Source: Streptomyces sp. SID13726
GTDB taxonomy: Bacteria > Actinomycetota > Actinomycetes > Streptomycetales > Streptomycetaceae
DNA length: 64,000 bases
Assembly: GCF_010548375.1 (NCBI RefSeq)
Contig: NZ_JAAGLY010000006.1
Coordinates: forward strand, 492,611 to 556,610
Reading direction: 5' to 3'
Numbering within the stretch: position 1 is the first letter of the stretch; every line of letters starts with the position of its first letter. The notes beneath the pieces were generated by a model, which was not told the DNA's origin, made no database searches, and was given only the letters and a program-made list of their open reading frames with translations. Shown piece by piece: positions 63,156-64,000 of this stretch. A program made the translations under genes and the position numbers.

Positions 63156-63764
63156 TCAATCGGCCATGGCGTCCGCACGGACCAGGCGGCGGACTTGTAC
63201 CACGTAGAGGACTCCTGCCCACCAGTACAGCGTTGTACCCCATCCAGCGAACGCCCATCCGAAAATAGCAGCGAGTGACGAGAGCCAGCCAGTTCCGTCA
63301 CTGAGCAGGAGCAGCGGGAAGGCGTACATCAGGTTGAACGTGGCTGCCTTGCCTAGGAAGTTCACCTGCGGCGGCGGATAACCGTGCCGCCTGAGGATGC
63401 CCACCATCACCAGGAGAACCAGCTCCCGCAGGAGAAGTACACCCGTCAACCAGATGGGCAGAATCTCGCGCCAGGTGAGACCGACCAAAGTCGAGAGAAT
63501 GTAGAGCCGGTCGGCCGCGGGATCGAGCAGCCGGCCGAGGCTGCTGATCTGATTCCACCGTCGGGCGAGCTTGCCGTCCAGATAGTCGCTGATCCCGCTC
63601 AGGGCCAACACCAGCAACGCCCAGCCGTCACTCTTGGGCCCTCCGAACTCAGGCCTGAGAATCAGCCACAGGAAGAGCGGCACACCAACGAGCCGCGCCA
63701 TGCTGAGGATGTTGGGGATGGTGAGGACCCGGTCCGTCTGGACCCGGGTCTCCTGGACCTCCAC
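63156..63764 (-). CDS. pgsA: CDP-alcohol phosphatidyltransferase
   Basis: The 202-residue membrane protein carries the CDP-AP signature DYLDGKLARRWNQISSLGRL with LDPAADR (D-x2-D-G-x2-A-R-x8-G-x3-D-x3-D) in the cytosolic face of helix 2-3, and six spans. It condenses CDP-diacylglycerol with a polyol phosphate or inositol phosphate in the membrane. By position it equals mycobacterial pgsA2. GTG 63764 has GGAGG upstream; other starts nearby are possible. Confidence 0.88.
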   Translation of the reverse strand: MEVQETRVQTDRVLTIPNILSMARLVGVPLFLWLILRPEFGGPKSDGWALLVLALSGISDYLDGKLARRWNQISSLGRLLDPAADRLYILSTLVGLTWREILPIWLTGVLLLRELVLLVMVGILRRHGYPPPQVNFLGKAATFNLMYAFPLLLLSDGTGWLSSLAAIFGWAFAGWGTTLYWWAGVLYVVQVRRLVRADAMAD

Positions 63765-63825
63765 CCGGGGGCCTCCTGTGGGAAACGTGCCAACGATGCC
63801 CCCTGACCCTACCTCAACGCAAAAA

Positions 63826-63864
63826 AGCTCTGGCTCTTGGGCTGAGTGCCCAAGAGCCAGAGCT
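63826..63864 (-). terminator. Terminator of the rRNA operon
   Basis: A 17-bp perfect stem (AGCTCTGGCTCTTGGGC with its complement) and a five-base loop; on the minus strand it is followed by a run of T (TTTTTT, 63821-63826 region). It lies directly after the 5S gene. Confidence 0.92.
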
Positions 63865-63872
63865 CTAAAAGG

Positions 63873-63991
63873 AGTTCGGCGGTGTCCTACTCTCCCACAG
63901 GGTCCCCCCTGCAGTACCATCGGCGCTGTAAGGCTTAGCTTCCGGGTTCGGAATGTAACCGGGCGTTTCCCTCACGCTATGACCACCGAAA
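63873..63991 (-). rRNA. rrf: 5S ribosomal RNA
   Basis: The minus strand from about 63991 reads GTTTCGGTGGTCATAGCGTG and holds the 5S hallmarks CCCGGTTACATTCCGAACCC, GGAAGCTAAGCC and GGGAGAGTAGGACACCGCC. About 119 bases. It is the last gene of an rRNA operon on the minus strand that lies beyond the right edge of the window. Confidence 0.95.
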
Positions 63992-64000
63992 CACTATGAA

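Overview
The window reads as Streptomyces chromosome. Coding DNA is very GC-rich with strong third-position bias, GTG starts are frequent, and the gene families are typical of the genus. The genus call is inferred from style and content, not from a search.

Layout. 1-6740: ordinary chromosome (LysR fragment, MocR/PNPOx divergent pair, PaiB-like flavin protein, EamA transporter, Clp-N protein, SRPBCC protein, PadR regulator). 6776-26281: one 19.5-kb Tn7-like transposon bounded by long inverted terminal repeats. Its left end encodes tnsA, tnsB, tnsC and tniQ in one overlapping operon. The rest is cargo: a decayed tyrosine integrase, a 1,097-residue N6-adenine methylase fused to a specificity-like and a candidate HEPN domain, a dead IS5-type insertion exactly in that gene's stop codon, an unknown two-gene operon, a HEPN-zinc ribbon protein, a three-gene nuclease/middle-component/SMC-ATPase operon of ABC-3C/Lamassu type, and a small unknown protein. 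This is a mobile defence island and the most interesting part of the window.

26282-35150: SH3-like secreted protein and kinase-like gene around a large palindrome, an arsenic cluster (arsM, arsR, a broken aquaporin gene, arsC), a nucleotidyltransferase, PhzF, a CPBP protease and a VWA lipoprotein-like protein. 35153-38343: a GCS2 ligase and small Streptomyces proteins. 38557-43832: a xylan-use locus (LacI regulator, GH10 xylanase, two permeases, binding protein) with a CCGAAAGTTTCGG operator. 44207-49975: secreted beta-helix protein, NLP-family protein, amino-acid-type permease, tandem TOBE protein.

50034-63992 is conserved core, nearly all on the minus strand: rRNA operon end (5S), CDP-alcohol phosphatidyltransferase, sugar nucleotidyltransferase/phosphomutase fusion, DUF881-Sbp-DUF881, GarA-like FHA protein, MerR (FtsR-like), bifunctional nuclease, second MerR, dinB, PRC-barrel protein, and gcvP behind a tandem glycine riboswitch. 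This order matches the Mycobacterium pgsA2-garA-gcvB neighbourhood, except that no gcvH is seen.
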